A stretch of DNA of 64,000 nt from Curtobacterium sp. SGAir0471 (GCF_005490985.1 NZ_CP027869.1:930001-994000), one strand, 5' to 3'. Shown: positions 20,273 to 30,235, counted from the stretch's first letter. A program made the numbers and translations. Notes: generated from the letters alone by a model not told the origin.

Positions 20273-21349
20273 ATGGCCATCATCGAGGCCTCTGGGCTGA
20301 CCAAGACCTACCGATCGCGCTCGGGCCCGGTGCACGCACTGGCCGGGCTCGACCTGTCCGTCCCCGAGGGCACCGTCACGGCGCTGCTCGGTCCGAACGG
20401 CGCGGGCAAGACCACGACCGTCAAGGTGCTCACGACGCTCGTCACCCCGGACGCCGGGCGCGCCACGATCGACGGCATCGACGTGGTCGCCGACCCGCAG
20501 GCGACCCGGCGCTCCATCGGGGTGTCCGGGCAGTACGCCGCGGTCGACGAGAACCTGACCGGGGCCGAGAACCTCGAGATGATCGGCCGGCTGTACCACC
20601 TCGGCCGACGGGCGGCCCGGCAGCGTGCCCGCGAGCTCATCGAGGTCTTCGACCTGTCCGAGGCCGGGGACCGCCCCGTGAAGGGCTTCTCCGGCGGCAT
20701 GCGCCGACGCATCGACCTCGCCGGTGCGCTCGTGACGAACCCGCGGGTGCTGTTCCTCGACGAGCCGACGACCGGCCTCGACCCGCGGAGCCGTCTGACG
20801 CTCTGGGGCATCATCGAGGGCCTGGTCGGCGACGGCGCGACGGTGCTGCTCACGACGCAGTACCTGGAAGAGGCCGACCAGCTCGCCGACGACATCGCGG
20901 TGATCGACGACGGTCGGGTGATCGCCGAGGGCACCGCCGACCAGCTCAAGGCCCAGGTGGGCGGCCACCGGGTCGTCGTCACCCTGGTGGACGGGGACGA
21001 CCGGGAGGCCGTGGTCACCGCCCTGCGCCGGTACGGCGTGGGGGACGTGGAGACCTCGGCCGACGGGCGGACCGCCGGCATCGCCGTCGAGGCCGGACCG
21101 CAGGCGCTCCAGCGCGTGCTCGCCGACCTCGGCGAGGCCGGGATCCGGCTGCACGACGCCGGCATGCGCCGGCCGACGCTCGACGACGTGTTCCTCCGCC
21201 TCACGGGGCACGCGGCCACGGCGGGGGACGAGGACGCGCCGGACGGTGGCGGCGGGGCGGGCGCGGGGCGGGCCTCCAGGCCGGGTCGTCATGACCCGGT
21301 GCCGGCGGCCGGCGACGCGAGCGACACGACGCCGGAGCGTGTCCGGTGA
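20273..21349 (+). CDS. ABC transporter ATP-binding protein, DrrA type
   Basis: The 358-residue ATPase energises an ABC-2 exporter. Walker A is GPNGAGKTTT, the signature is FSGGMRRRIDLAG, Walker B is VLFLDEPTTGLDP, and the H-loop region is LLTTQYLEEA. The long C-terminal extension after ~230 matches the DrrA/daunorubicin-resistance family. The last ~45 residues are a Gly/Ala/Arg tail that includes a family A repeat half-site (CCTCCAGGCC near 21270). Start ATG follows GAGGGAGCGAC. The stop overlaps the permease start. Confidence 0.95.
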   Translation: MAIIEASGLTKTYRSRSGPVHALAGLDLSVPEGTVTALLGPNGAGKTTTVKVLTTLVTPDAGRATIDGIDVVADPQATRRSIGVSGQYAAVDENLTGAENLEMIGRLYHLGRRAARQRARELIEVFDLSEAGDRPVKGFSGGMRRRIDLAGALVTNPRVLFLDEPTTGLDPRSRLTLWGIIEGLVGDGATVLLTTQYLEEADQLADDIAVIDDGRVIAEGTADQLKAQVGGHRVVVTLVDGDDREAVVTALRRYGVGDVETSADGRTAGIAVEAGPQALQRVLADLGEAGIRLHDAGMRRPTLDDVFLRLTGHAATAGDEDAPDGGGGAGAGRASRPGRHDPVPAAGDASDTTPERVR

Positions 21350-22191
21350 CCGCCGTCGGCGCGCCGCGGCAGCAGCTGCCGGTCGTCGTGACGTCGCCCC
21401 TCGCGATCTGGTTCGAGGACGGCTGGACGGTGACGAAGCGGAACCTGACGAAGATCAAGCGGTCGCCGGACATGCTCGTCTTCGCGGTCCTGCAGCCGAT
21501 CATGTTCGTGCTGCTCTTCAGCCAGGTCTACGGCGGCGCGATCCAGGTCCGGGGGACCGACTACACGCAGTTCCTGATGGCGGGGATCTTCGCGCAGACC
21601 GTCGTGTTCGGGGCGACGTTCTCGGGGTCGGCGATGGCGCAGGACCTGAAGGAGGGCCTGATCGACCGGTTCCGGACACTACCGATGTCGGCGTCGGCGG
21701 TGCTGGTGGGTCGGACGAACTCGGACCTGGTGCTCAACGCGATCTCGATGGTGATCATGATGCTGACCGGGCTCGCGGTCGGCTGGCGGGTCGGGTCGGC
21801 GCCGCACGAGTTCCTGGCGGGCGTCGGGCTGCTCCTGCTGTTCAGCTACGCGTTCAGCTGGGTGATGGCGCTGCTCGGGATGAGCGTCCGGACGCCCGAG
21901 GTCATCAACAACGCGTCGTTCATGGTGCTGTTCCCGCTGACCTTCATCTCGAACGCGTTCGTGCCGAGCGAGACGATGCCGCTGGTGCTGCGGGTGTTCG
22001 CCGAGTGGAACCCGGTGTCGTCGCTCGTGCAGGCCGCGCGGGAGTTGTTCGGCAACGCCGGGAGCGCGCCGGTGCCCGACGTCTGGACGATGCAGCACCC
22101 CGTCGCGACCGTGCTCGTCGGCATCGCGGTGATGCTCGTCGTGTTCGTGCCGCTGGCGGTGCGGAAGTACACACGGATCAGTGCGGGCTGA
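21346..22191 (+). CDS. ABC-2 type transporter permease, DrrB type
   Basis: The 281-residue protein has six predicted membrane segments, beginning with MLVFAVLQPIMFVLLFSQVY and ending TVLVGIAVMLVVFVPLAV. The family-typical cytoplasmic stretch LKEGLIDRFRTLPMS is present. GTG start overlaps the ATPase stop (GTGA). With its partner it probably exports a hydrophobic drug or lipid. No cognate regulator is adjacent. Confidence 0.93.
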   Translation: MTAVGAPRQQLPVVVTSPLAIWFEDGWTVTKRNLTKIKRSPDMLVFAVLQPIMFVLLFSQVYGGAIQVRGTDYTQFLMAGIFAQTVVFGATFSGSAMAQDLKEGLIDRFRTLPMSASAVLVGRTNSDLVLNAISMVIMMLTGLAVGWRVGSAPHEFLAGVGLLLLFSYAFSWVMALLGMSVRTPEVINNASFMVLFPLTFISNAFVPSETMPLVLRVFAEWNPVSSLVQAARELFGNAGSAPVPDVWTMQHPVATVLVGIAVMLVVFVPLAVRKYTRISAG

Positions 22192-22243
22192 GCCGCTTCC
22201 CACAGACCGGGACGCGGCGTCCCCGAGCGTCGCCGGGACCGCT

Positions 22244-22249
22244 TACCAT
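22244..22249 (+). promoter_or_regulatory. -10 hexamer TACCAT of the APC permease gene, short-leader
   Basis: TACCAT ends 8 nt before the GTG at 22258. There is no Shine-Dalgarno sequence, which fits leaderless initiation. Confidence 0.45.
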
Positions 22250-22257
22250 CGACTCTC

Positions 22258-24243
22258 GTGACCGCGACCGAAGCCGAGCGTGCTGCCCAGGGCGGCGCCA
22301 GTGGGCGACCCTCCGACCGCAGCGTGCGACTGCGCCGCTGGATGCTGCACGGAGCCGACCAGGGTGCCTCGCACCAGGGCCCCCACCAGGTCGAGGTCGA
22401 GAAGACCCACTCGTGGTGGCGCGTGATGTGCCTGACCGGCGTCGACTACTTCTCGACGCTCGGGTACCAGCCCGCCATCGCGGCGCTCGCCGCGGGGTTG
22501 CTGTCGCCGATCGCGACGATCGTGCTCGTGCTCGTGACCCTGTTCGGCGCCCTGCCGGTCTACCGTCGGGTCGCCCAGGACAGCTTCAAGGGCGCCGGCT
22601 CGATCATGATGCTCGAGAAGCTGCTGCCCTGGTGGGCCGGCAAGCTGTTCGTGCTCGTGCTGCTCGGGTTCGCCGTGACCGACTTCATGATCACGATGAC
22701 GCTCTCGGCGGCCGACGCCACCGCGCACATCGCCGAGAACCCCTTCACGCCGCACTGGTTCACCGACATCCCGGTGCCCCTGACGCTCGCGCTGCTCCTG
22801 CTGCTCGGCGTCGTGTTCCTCCGCGGCTTCAGAGAGGCCATCGGCATCGCGGTCGGGCTCGTCGCCGTCTACCTGACGCTCAACGCCGTCGTCGTGGGGG
22901 TCGCACTCTGGCACGTGTTCGAGCGTCCGGTCGTGGTCGACGACTGGTGGACCGGCCTCACCACGCAGCACAGCAACCCCCTCGTGATGATCGGCATCGC
23001 GCTCGTGGTGTTCCCGAAGCTGGCACTCGGCCTGTCCGGCTTCGAGACCGGCGTCGCGGTCATGCCGCAGGTCCGCGGCGACGCCGCCGACGGCACCAGC
23101 GCACGGCCCGAGGGTCGCATCCGGGGGACTCGTCGCCTGCTCACCACGGCGGCGATCATCATGAGCTCGTTCCTCATCACCTCGTCGATCGCGACGACGT
23201 TCCTCATCCCGCAGCGCGAGTTCCAGCCCGGCGGGCAGGCGAACGGCCGTGCCCTGGCGTTCCTGGCGCACGAGTACCTCGGCAACGTCTTCGGATCGGT
23301 GTACGACTTCTCGACGGTCGCGATCCTGTGGTTCGCGGGGGCGAGCGCGATGGCTGGCCTCCTCAACCTGGTGCCCCGGTTCCTGCCCCGCTACGGGATG
23401 GCGCCGCAGTGGGCCCGTGCCACGCGTCCGCTCGTGATCATCTTCACGCTCATCGCCTTCGCCATCACGATCCTGTTCGAGGCGAACGTCGACGCGCAGG
23501 GCGGGGCGTACGCGACCGGTGTCCTCGTGCTCATCACGAGTGCCGCCTTCGCCGTGACGCTGTCCGCGCGCCGGAAGCAGCAGCGGAAGCGGATGGTGGC
23601 CTTCGGGGTCATCACCGTCGTGTTCGTCTACACGACCGTCGCGAACATCATCGAGCGACCGGACGGCGTCCGGATCGCCGCGGTGTTCATCGTCGCGATC
23701 GTGGTCGTCTCGCTGGTCTCCCGTGTCCGCCGGTCGTTCGAGCTCCGGGCGTCCTCGATCGAGCTCGACGCCGTCGCCCGGCAGTTCATCGAGGCCGACG
23801 CCGACCAGTTCAGCTCGGTCTGCATCATCGCGAACGAGCCGGGTGCCGGCACGGCCGAGGCGTACCGGTCGAAGGGGCGCGAGGAACGCCGCGACTCGGG
23901 GATCCCGGCGCGCGTGCCGACGATGTTCCTCGAGGTGCTGCCCGCCGACTCGTCCGACTTCGAGGAGGACCTGGTCGTCGAGGGGCACGTGGTGCACGGG
24001 CACCGGGTGCTGCGCGTCCGGTCGGGCAACGTGCCGAACACCATCGCGTCGACGCTGCTCGCCGTGCGGGACATCGCCGGCGTGGTACCGAGCATCTACT
24101 TCGAGTGGAACGAGGGCAGTCCGATCCAGAACGCCCTGCGCTTCGTGTTCACCGGCGTCGGCGACGTCGCCCCGGTGACGCGTGAGGTCCTGCGCGAGGC
24201 CGAGCCGGACGTGCACCGACGGCCGACCGTCCACGTGTCGTGA
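22258..24243 (+). CDS. APC superfamily permease
   Basis: The 661-residue protein has about twelve membrane segments from [19 protein letters not shown] to about residue 480. A soluble C-terminal domain ([24 protein letters not shown] to the end) follows. The sequence around [20 protein letters not shown] and [19 protein letters not shown] is characteristic of a large actinobacterial amino-acid/polyamine/organocation permease group. Substrate is unknown. The cytosolic domain could be regulatory. Its stop codon overlaps the next gene's GTG start. Confidence 0.88.
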   Translation: MTATEAERAAQGGASGRPSDRSVRLRRWMLHGADQGASHQGPHQVEVEKTHSWWRVMCLTGVDYFSTLGYQPAIAALAAGLLSPIATIVLVLVTLFGALPVYRRVAQDSFKGAGSIMMLEKLLPWWAGKLFVLVLLGFAVTDFMITMTLSAADATAHIAENPFTPHWFTDIPVPLTLALLLLLGVVFLRGFREAIGIAVGLVAVYLTLNAVVVGVALWHVFERPVVVDDWWTGLTTQHSNPLVMIGIALVVFPKLALGLSGFETGVAVMPQVRGDAADGTSARPEGRIRGTRRLLTTAAIIMSSFLITSSIATTFLIPQREFQPGGQANGRALAFLAHEYLGNVFGSVYDFSTVAILWFAGASAMAGLLNLVPRFLPRYGMAPQWARATRPLVIIFTLIAFAITILFEANVDAQGGAYATGVLVLITSAAFAVTLSARRKQQRKRMVAFGVITVVFVYTTVANIIERPDGVRIAAVFIVAIVVVSLVSRVRRSFELRASSIELDAVARQFIEADADQFSSVCIIANEPGAGTAEAYRSKGREERRDSGIPARVPTMFLEVLPADSSDFEEDLVVEGHVVHGHRVLRVRSGNVPNTIASTLLAVRDIAGVVPSIYFEWNEGSPIQNALRFVFTGVGDVAPVTREVLREAEPDVHRRPTVHVS

Positions 24244-25226
24244 CCGACGCGGCGGCGGCGGGGCGTGCCCGGCGTCCGGTGGGCGGCCCGGTGGCGGTCC
24301 TCGTCGCCGCCGCGGTCTGGGGGACGACGGGGACGGCGACCCACTTCGCGCCGGGGGTGCCCGCGTTCGTGTTCGGAGCGGTCACGTTCGGCCTGGGTGG
24401 GCTCGTGTTCGCCGCGACGACGGGTCGCGCCGCGCTGCGTGCCGTCGCCGGTCCGGGTCCACGGCGCTGGGTGCTGCTCGGTGCGGCCTCGCTCGTCGTC
24501 TACGCGGTCGCGTTCTACGCGGCGCTCGCCGACGCCGGGGTCGCGCTCGGCACGACGGTGGCCATCGGGTCGTCGCCGGTGTTCGCCGGGCTCGTGGAGT
24601 GGGTGGCGGACGGGAGGCGCGTGACCGGTCGCTGGGTCGTCGCGACGCTGGTCAGCGTGGTCGGCATGATCGTCGTCACGCTCGCGCGGTCCGAGGCACC
24701 GGGAAGCGGATCGCTGCCCCTCGGTCTGGGGGCGGCCCTCCTGGCCGGGCTCACGTACGCGACCTACTCGTTGGCGGTCGCGCGGGGGATGCACGTGGCG
24801 TCTCGGCCGGTGCCGGCACCGTTGCCGCTGCCGGACACCGTGCCCGGCAGCGCGACCGGGGCCAGCGGGCGCGGGGTGGTCGGTGCGGTGTTCGGGCTGG
24901 CGGCCGTCCCGCTCGTCGTGCTCGCGGTGGTCGCCGGGGGAGACGTCCTGGTGGTGGGGACGAACTGGCCCGTGTTCGTCTACCTCGCGCTCGTGCCGAC
25001 GGTGCTCGGGCACTCGCTGTACGCGGTCGGACTGCGGCGGGTGAGCGCCTCGGTCGCGACCCTGCTGTCGCTGTTCGAGCCCGTGGTCGCCGCGGTGCTC
25101 GCCGTGCTCGTGGTCGGCGAACACCTCGGCGCCGCGGGGTGGGTCGGGATCGGGCTCGTCGTCGCCGGCCTCGCGTTGCTCGCGCTGCCGGTCCCGCGAC
25201 GGGGATTCCTGCCTACTTCGCCGTGA
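24240..25226 (+). CDS. EamA/DMT family transporter
   Basis: The 328-residue protein has ten hydrophobic segments arranged as two EamA repeats ([17 protein letters not shown] in the first; [21 protein letters not shown] and [19 protein letters not shown] in the second). Such proteins export or import amino acids and other metabolites; no substrate is assignable. A Pro/Ala loop of about 25 residues separates helices 6 and 7. The GTG start overlaps the permease stop, and its 3' end overlaps the convergent fadD-like gene by 14 bp. Confidence 0.9.
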   Translation: MTDAAAAGRARRPVGGPVAVLVAAAVWGTTGTATHFAPGVPAFVFGAVTFGLGGLVFAATTGRAALRAVAGPGPRRWVLLGAASLVVYAVAFYAALADAGVALGTTVAIGSSPVFAGLVEWVADGRRVTGRWVVATLVSVVGMIVVTLARSEAPGSGSLPLGLGAALLAGLTYATYSLAVARGMHVASRPVPAPLPLPDTVPGSATGASGRGVVGAVFGLAAVPLVVLAVVAGGDVLVVGTNWPVFVYLALVPTVLGHSLYAVGLRRVSASVATLLSLFEPVVAAVLAVLVVGEHLGAAGWVGIGLVVAGLALLALPVPRRGFLPTSP

Positions 25227-26895
25227 TCTGGTCCCGCACCTTGCGGCGGAGCACCTTGCCGATCATCGAGCGCGGCAGGTCCTCGACCACGACGATGCGC
25301 CGCGGCACCTTGTAGGCCGCGAGCTGGTCCCGCGACCACGCGCGGAGGGCCTCGGCGTCGAAGGTCCCCGGGTCCTTCGGCACGACCGCGGCGACGACCT
25401 GCTCGTTCCCGCCCTGCGTGATGCCGACGACGGCCACCTCGCGCACGCTGGGGTGCTTGAGCAGGGCGTCCTCGACCTCGGACGGCGAGACGTTGAAGCC
25501 GCCGGTGATGATGAGTTCCTTGAGTCGGTCGACGATGCTGACGAAGCCGTCCGCGTCGATCGACACGACGTCCCCGGTACGGAACCAGCCGTCCGGGGTG
25601 AAGACATCGTCGGTGGCCTCGGCCTTGCCCCAGTACCCGCGGAACACCTGCGGACCCTTGACCTGGAGCTCGCCGGCCTCGCCCGTGCCGAGCACCTTCG
25701 TCGGGTCGTCAGGGTCCACCACGCGGGCCTCGGTCGACGACAGTGGCAGGCCGATCGCACCGAGGCGGCGTTCGGTGGAGACCGGGTTCGCCATGAGGAC
25801 CGGGGAGCACTCGGACAGGCCGTAGCCCTCGACCAGGTAGCCGCCCGTACGCGCCTCCCACGGCTCGACGACGTCCTGCGACAGCGGCATCGCGCCGGAG
25901 ATGCCGATCTCGATGCCCCGCAGGGACACCTTCGCCGAGTCCGCCGCGTGCTGCAGGCGGGTGTAGATCGGCGGCACGGCCGGCAGGAACGTCGGCGGGT
26001 GCTTCTTCATGGCCTTGAGCACGAGAGCCGGGTCGAACGCCGGGAAGAGCACGAGCCGCGAGGCCATGCTCATCGCGAAGGTCAGGCACAGCGTCAGGCC
26101 GTAGGCGTGGAACATCGGCAGAACCGCGTACACGGTGTTGTCGCCCCGGCGGATCGTCGGCACCCACGCGCGGGCCTGGGCGGCGTTGGCGAGCAGGTTC
26201 CGGTGGCTGAGCACCGCACCCTTCGGTACACCGGTGGTTCCCGAGGTGTACTGGATGAGCGCGACGTCGGTCGTCGCCGGACGCGGGTGGCGCTTCGACA
26301 GCTTGCGGGTGGACACCAGGTCGTCCCACTTCGTCGTGCCCCGGACGCTCGTGGTCAGCTTCGCGCGGGACTCCCGCGCCTTCGCCACCGGCAGCGCCAG
26401 GGCCAGGCGGGTCGCGCGGGGCATCGCGCGCGTCAGGTCGACGGAGACGATCGCGTCGAGGCGGAGGTCCGCGGGGAAGTCCTGGAGCGTGGCGACCGAC
26501 TTGTCCCACGCGATCGCGACCTTCGCGCCGTGGTCCTCGAACTGGTGGCGGAGTTCGCGCGCCGTGTACAGCGGGTTGTGCTCGACGACGATCGCGCCGA
26601 GCCGGAGCACCGCGTAGAACGCGACCACGTGCTGCGGGCAGTTCGGCAGCACGATCGCGACCCGGTCACCGGCGCCGACGCCGAGCTTCCGCAGACCGTT
26701 CGCGGCGCGGAGGATCTGCTCCTGCAGATCGGCGTACGACGTCGTCCTGCCGAAGAACTCGAGCGCCACCTTCCCCGGGAAGCGGTCTGCGGACTGCTCC
26801 ACGATGTCGGAGAGCGAGCCAGTCGGCTCGTCGATGTCGTGCGGGACCCCCGGGGCGTACGAGGCAAGCCAGGGACGAGGCGTGTCGATGCTCAC
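25213..26895 (-). CDS. Long-chain acyl-CoA synthetase (AMP-forming), FadD-like
   Basis: The 560-residue enzyme activates fatty acids through an acyl-adenylate. The AMP-binding signature TSGTTGVPKGAVLSHRN is followed by the A5-type motif GYGLSECSP, then GWFRTGDVVSIDADGF and the C-terminal lysine motif in LPRSMIGKVLRRKVRDQ. Length is normal. GTG is the start, 6 nt after a TAGGTT hexamer. The 3' end overlaps the convergent EamA gene (25213-25226). It is divergent from the MpaB-like gene across a short region with tandem repeats. Confidence 0.94.
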   Translation of the reverse strand: MSIDTPRPWLASYAPGVPHDIDEPTGSLSDIVEQSADRFPGKVALEFFGRTTSYADLQEQILRAANGLRKLGVGAGDRVAIVLPNCPQHVVAFYAVLRLGAIVVEHNPLYTARELRHQFEDHGAKVAIAWDKSVATLQDFPADLRLDAIVSVDLTRAMPRATRLALALPVAKARESRAKLTTSVRGTTKWDDLVSTRKLSKRHPRPATTDVALIQYTSGTTGVPKGAVLSHRNLLANAAQARAWVPTIRRGDNTVYAVLPMFHAYGLTLCLTFAMSMASRLVLFPAFDPALVLKAMKKHPPTFLPAVPPIYTRLQHAADSAKVSLRGIEIGISGAMPLSQDVVEPWEARTGGYLVEGYGLSECSPVLMANPVSTERRLGAIGLPLSSTEARVVDPDDPTKVLGTGEAGELQVKGPQVFRGYWGKAEATDDVFTPDGWFRTGDVVSIDADGFVSIVDRLKELIITGGFNVSPSEVEDALLKHPSVREVAVVGITQGGNEQVVAAVVPKDPGTFDAEALRAWSRDQLAAYKVPRRIVVVEDLPRSMIGKVLRRKVRDQITAK

Positions 26896-26901
26896 CCGGC
26901 C

Positions 26902-26907
26902 AACCTA
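26902..26907 (-). promoter_or_regulatory. -10 hexamer TAGGTT of the acyl-CoA synthetase gene
   Basis: On the minus strand TAGGTT is followed by 6 nt and the GTG start, the leaderless geometry seen elsewhere in the window. Confidence 0.4.
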
Positions 26908-26926
26908 CCGGCGGAGTCGTGCTCGT

Positions 26927-26974
26927 TGTCAGGGCGCACTGTCAGGGCCCACTGTCAGGGCCCACTGTCAGGGG
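26927..26974. repeat. 13-bp tandem repeat TGTCAGGGCSCAC, about 3.6 copies
   Basis: Units at 26927, 26940 and 26953 are followed by a partial fourth at 26966. The array fills the 98-bp divergent promoter region between the acyl-CoA synthetase and MpaB-like genes, so it may be a multi-site operator or may change promoter spacing. Confidence 0.85.
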
Positions 26975-26993
26975 CACGACGGACGATGGGTGC

Positions 26994-27923
26994 ATGGCTT
27001 CCGTGTCCGACGCGTTCCGCTCCCGCCTCAACGACACCTTCACCAACGGCGCGACCGAGCGTCCCGCCTGGATCGACGAGCTCGAACAGGGCTCCGACGC
27101 GGGCTTCTTCGGGCCGGGCTCCGCGACCTGGGCCGTGCACGGCGGCAACCACACCGTGCTCGCCGGCGTCCGAGCGCTGCTCGTGCAGGCGCTCCACCCC
27201 GGGGCGCTCGCCGGCGTCGCCGACCACTCCCGCTACCGCGAGGACCCGTTCGGCCGCCTCGCCGGCACCATCCGGTGGATCTACACGGTGTCGCACGGTG
27301 ACACGCAGCAGGCCACGCACGCCAGCCAGTGGGTCCGCAAGCTGCACGAGCGCGTCGTCGGCGAGTACGTCGACGGGCACGGCGTGACGAAGCCGTACGC
27401 GGCGAACGACCCCGACCTGGCGCGGTGGGTGCACCTCGCGTTCACCGACGCCTTCCTGCGGAGTGCCCAGGTCTGGGGCAAGCCGATCCCCGGCGGTGCC
27501 GATGCCTACGTGCGGGAGTGGGCGGTCGCAGGACGTCTCATGGGGGTCGAGGACGCTCCGGAGTCGGATGCCGAGCTCCGCGCGCAGATGAACGGGTACC
27601 TGGACCGCGGGGAGCTCAAGGCCGACGCCAGGACGCACGACGTGGTCCGGTTCATCAAGGACCCGCCGCTCGCCAGGCTCCTGCGGCCGGGCTACCGCGC
27701 GCTCTTCGACGGCGCGGTCGCATCGCTCGACCCGCGGCACCGCTCGATGCTCGGGCTGCGGACACCGGGGGTCGGTCCGGTGCAGCTGCCGGTCCGCCAG
27801 GTCGCGGGGGTCGTGCTCGACGGGATCGGTGCGGTGCTCGGGACGACCCCGGGCACCGAGCGCGCGGCGCTCGTGCGGATCGCCCGGTTGGAGCAGGAGT
27901 CGCGACAGGACCTCACCGCCTGA
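26994..27923 (+). CDS. MpaB/DUF2236-type oxygenase family protein
   Basis: The 309-residue protein matches the MpaB (rubber oxygenase-like, DUF2236) family. Conserved stretches are LLVQALHPGALAGVADHSRY, DPFGRLAGTIRWIYTVSHGD, WVHLAFTDAFLRSAQVWG and the C-terminal RPGYRALFDGAVASLDP. In this family histidines around HPGALAG(V) and YREDPFGR serve a heme-binding oxygenase fold; I infer the same here. No signal peptide is seen, so it is probably cytoplasmic. The substrate is unknown. The ATG at 26994 is chosen because codons upstream are encoded by the tandem repeat. Confidence 0.88.
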   Translation: MASVSDAFRSRLNDTFTNGATERPAWIDELEQGSDAGFFGPGSATWAVHGGNHTVLAGVRALLVQALHPGALAGVADHSRYREDPFGRLAGTIRWIYTVSHGDTQQATHASQWVRKLHERVVGEYVDGHGVTKPYAANDPDLARWVHLAFTDAFLRSAQVWGKPIPGGADAYVREWAVAGRLMGVEDAPESDAELRAQMNGYLDRGELKADARTHDVVRFIKDPPLARLLRPGYRALFDGAVASLDPRHRSMLGLRTPGVGPVQLPVRQVAGVVLDGIGAVLGTTPGTERAALVRIARLEQESRQDLTA

Positions 27924-27986
27924 CCGGGGGTGCGGCGGGCTGGTCGGCGGCCCGCCAGCTGCTCACCTCGTGCAGGACGCACCCCC

Positions 27987-28034
27987 GACGGACGGGAGGC
28001 GCGGTGCCAGCCGGCACCGCGCCTCCCGTCCGTC
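27987..28034. terminator. Family A palindromic element between convergent genes (22-bp stem, 4-nt loop)
   Basis: Arms start GACGGACGGGAGGCGCGG and end CCGCGCCTCCCGTCCGTC around the tetraloop AGCC, and pairing is perfect over 22 bp. It sits between the MpaB-like gene and the convergent aldo/keto reductase, where it could serve both as 3'-end structure. Confidence 0.85.
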
Positions 28035-28044
28035 TCGTCGCGCG

Positions 28045-29028
28045 TCAGAAACCGGACGGCACCCGGGGCGTGTACGCGGACTCGAGTCGCGACACCTCGT
28101 CGTCGGTGAGCTCCATCGCAGCCGCGGCGACCGCGTCGTCGATGTGGTGCTCCTTCGTCGCGCCGATGATCGGTGCGGTGACCGCGGGCTTGCCGGCCAC
28201 CCAGGCGAGAGCGACCTGGGCCATGCTCGCACCGCGCGCCTCGGCGACCTGCTGGACGGCGTCGACGATCGCGCGGTTCGCGTCCTCGTCCTGGCGGTAG
28301 AGCGTCTTGCCGAACTCGTCGGTGTCCGAGCGGCTGCCGGACCCCTGCGCGTCCCAGGGACGGGTGACCTTGCCGCGGGCGAGCGGGCTCCACGGGATGA
28401 CCCCGACGCCGGTCGCCTGCGCGAACGGGTGCATCTCGCGCTCCTCCTCGCGCTCGAGCAGGTTGTACTGGTCCTGCATGCTGACGAACTGCGTCCAGCC
28501 GTGCAGCTCCGCGACGTGCTGCATCTGCGCGAACTGCCACGTCCACATGCTGCTCGCGCCGATGTAGCGCGCCTTGCCGGCCTTGACGACGTCGTGGAGG
28601 GCCTCCATCGTCTCCTCGATCGGCGTGTGCGGGTCGAAGCGGTGGATCTGGTACAGGTCGACGTAGTCGGTGCCGAGCCGGGTGAGCGAGGCGTCGATCT
28701 CGTGCATGATCGCGGCGCGGGAGAGCCCGGCGCCGTTGGGGCCGGGGCGCATGCGGTTGAAGACCTTGGTGAAGACCTGGACTTCCTCGCGCGGGGCGAT
28801 CTCCTTGAGGAGCTGGCCGGTGATCTCCTCGCTCGAGCCCGCGGAGTAGACGTTGGCGGTGTCGAACGCGGTGATGCCGGCCTCGTAGGCGCGGCGGACG
28901 AACGGGCGGGCGTCGTCGATGTCGACGCTCCACGGGTGGGCGCCCTGGTCCGGCCTGCCGTAGGACATCATCCCGAGGACGATCCGGCTGATCTCGAGGC
29001 CCGTGCGCCCGAGGCGGGTGGTGCCCAC
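28045..29028 (-). CDS. Aldo/keto reductase
   Basis: The 327-residue NADPH-type reductase has an (alpha/beta)8 barrel. Visible motifs are RLGRTGLEISRIVLGMMSYG, D-x3-Y of the catalytic site (FDTANVYSAG), K in VFTKVF, the substrate-side H in YQIHRFDPHTPIEE, and the NADP loop near VTAPIIGATKEHHIDD. The GTG at 29028 is preferred. The frame stays open to 29301, but those 91 extra codons are low-complexity sequence plus translated 60-bp repeats with no other usable start between the repeats and V92. No Shine-Dalgarno site is seen. Confidence 0.9.
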   Translation of the reverse strand: MGTTRLGRTGLEISRIVLGMMSYGRPDQGAHPWSVDIDDARPFVRRAYEAGITAFDTANVYSAGSSEEITGQLLKEIAPREEVQVFTKVFNRMRPGPNGAGLSRAAIMHEIDASLTRLGTDYVDLYQIHRFDPHTPIEETMEALHDVVKAGKARYIGASSMWTWQFAQMQHVAELHGWTQFVSMQDQYNLLEREEEREMHPFAQATGVGVIPWSPLARGKVTRPWDAQGSGSRSDTDEFGKTLYRQDEDANRAIVDAVQQVAEARGASMAQVALAWVAGKPAVTAPIIGATKEHHIDDAVAAAAMELTDDEVSRLESAYTPRVPSGF

Positions 29029-29170
29029 CGAGCGTGCGGCGTGGGGTGCGTCGTCGCTCGAGGTGGCGTCGTGTGCGCCGTCCGCGGCTCGGCTCGAGCG
29101 GGCGTTGTCTGTTGCGTCCGCGTAGGCCGGGCGGGCGTTCTCTGTCGTGTCCGTGATGGCTCCCTCGTCG

Positions 29171-29330
29171 TTTCCGCCCGCCGGGTGTCGGGCGGGCGGT
29201 TCCTGCTGATTGACGGCCGGTCCGGCGTCGATTTCGTCCGCCGGGTGTCGGGCGGGCGGTTCTTGCTGGTTGACGGCCGATCCGACGTCGATTCCGCCCA
29301 CTCGATGTCGGGCGGGCGGAACCTGCTCGT
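29171..29330. repeat. Family B tandem array, exact 60-bp period, about 2.6 units
   Basis: Units at 29171-29230, 29231-29290 and 29291-~29330 share TTCCGCCCGCCGGGTGTCGG followed by GCGGGCGGTTCCTGCTG. Each carries the family B inverted halves around CCGGGTGTCGG. In one frame the array encodes a 20-residue repeat (VNQQEPPARHPA), which mimics an N-terminal extension of the downstream reductase. The whole gap 29029-29386 contains no other gene. Confidence 0.88.
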
Positions 29331-29386
29331 TCCCGCGGCGGGCAGTTCCGAATCCGCCCTTCGGCGTCAGACGAAGGGATCGGTCC

Positions 29387-29953
29387 TCACGCCTTCACCC
29401 TGGCATCGCGACCTGTGACCGCGAGCAGGCGGACCTGCAGTGGCGCGTCGTCGTCGACCTCGACGGGCGCGGCGTAGAGCCCGGTCGCCGCGAGGTCGTG
29501 GATCTGCGGCTCGAAGTACTCCCAGACGGCGCGGACGAGTTCATCGGGCAGCGCCTCGTCCGTGCCGGTGGCGCGCGCGAGGTCCCACGTGTGGATGGTG
29601 ATGTCACTCGTCTGTTCGGTGAGGTACTGGTCGGCGCGAACGACGTCGGTGCTGAGGTGCACGGAGGTGTCAGCGGGCGCCTTCTGCCAGGCGCTGGTCG
29701 CGGCCGTTGCGAACTTCGCCCACTCGCTGGCCAGGTCCTGGCCGATCGGTTCGAGGTCAGCCTCGGCTTGGGCGTAGTCGCATCCCGTCAGGAGCTTCGG
29801 GATCCAGCGCTGCTCGTCGATGACGTGCGTGACCAGATCGCGCGTCGTCCACTCGGAGTCGGGGGTGGATGCATCCCAGTCGGTCACGGCAGCGACGCGG
29901 CGGCCGAACTCGGCTACGGCGAGCGACTGCAACCGGATCCAGTCGGTGGCCAT
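29387..29953 (-). CDS. DinB-like TIGR03086 family metal-binding protein
   Basis: The 188-residue four-helix-bundle protein begins MATDWIRLQSLAVAEFGRRV. Metal-ligand histidines are in LVTHVIDEQRW and in SDITIHTWDLARATG, as in mycothiol-dependent maleylpyruvate isomerase-type domains. The start has a strong AGAGGAG ribosome site 6 nt upstream; an open extension further upstream lacks one. Function is probably thiol- or metal-dependent but the substrate is not assignable. Confidence 0.85.
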   Translation of the reverse strand: MATDWIRLQSLAVAEFGRRVAAVTDWDASTPDSEWTTRDLVTHVIDEQRWIPKLLTGCDYAQAEADLEPIGQDLASEWAKFATAATSAWQKAPADTSVHLSTDVVRADQYLTEQTSDITIHTWDLARATGTDEALPDELVRAVWEYFEPQIHDLAATGLYAAPVEVDDDAPLQVRLLAVTGRDARVKA

Positions 29954-30235
29954 GGCGGTGCTCCTCTTCAGTCGGTACGGGTGCGGGGTGCAACGGGACT
30001 GGCGAGCGGGCGATTCCCGTGCTGCTACAGGAGACAAGTTACGCCCGCTCAGGAACAGCACGCGCGACCGCCGTCTCGCCCCGGAATGCGATCCGATCGG
30101 AGCAGAGCGGCAAGGCTGGCGATCGGGCAGAAGAACACGTCAGCGGCGGTGTCCCCCACAGAGAAGGCCCGCTCGTCGCCGGTGCCTCGGTCGGCGCATC
30201 GGACCGGTAGCGGACGAGGTGGGACGAGTCGCACG

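Noticed and set aside
21201..21503. Short minus-strand frames over the exporter genes
   Set aside because: Antisense to the DrrA-like and DrrB-like genes, with no start signals and no conserved features.
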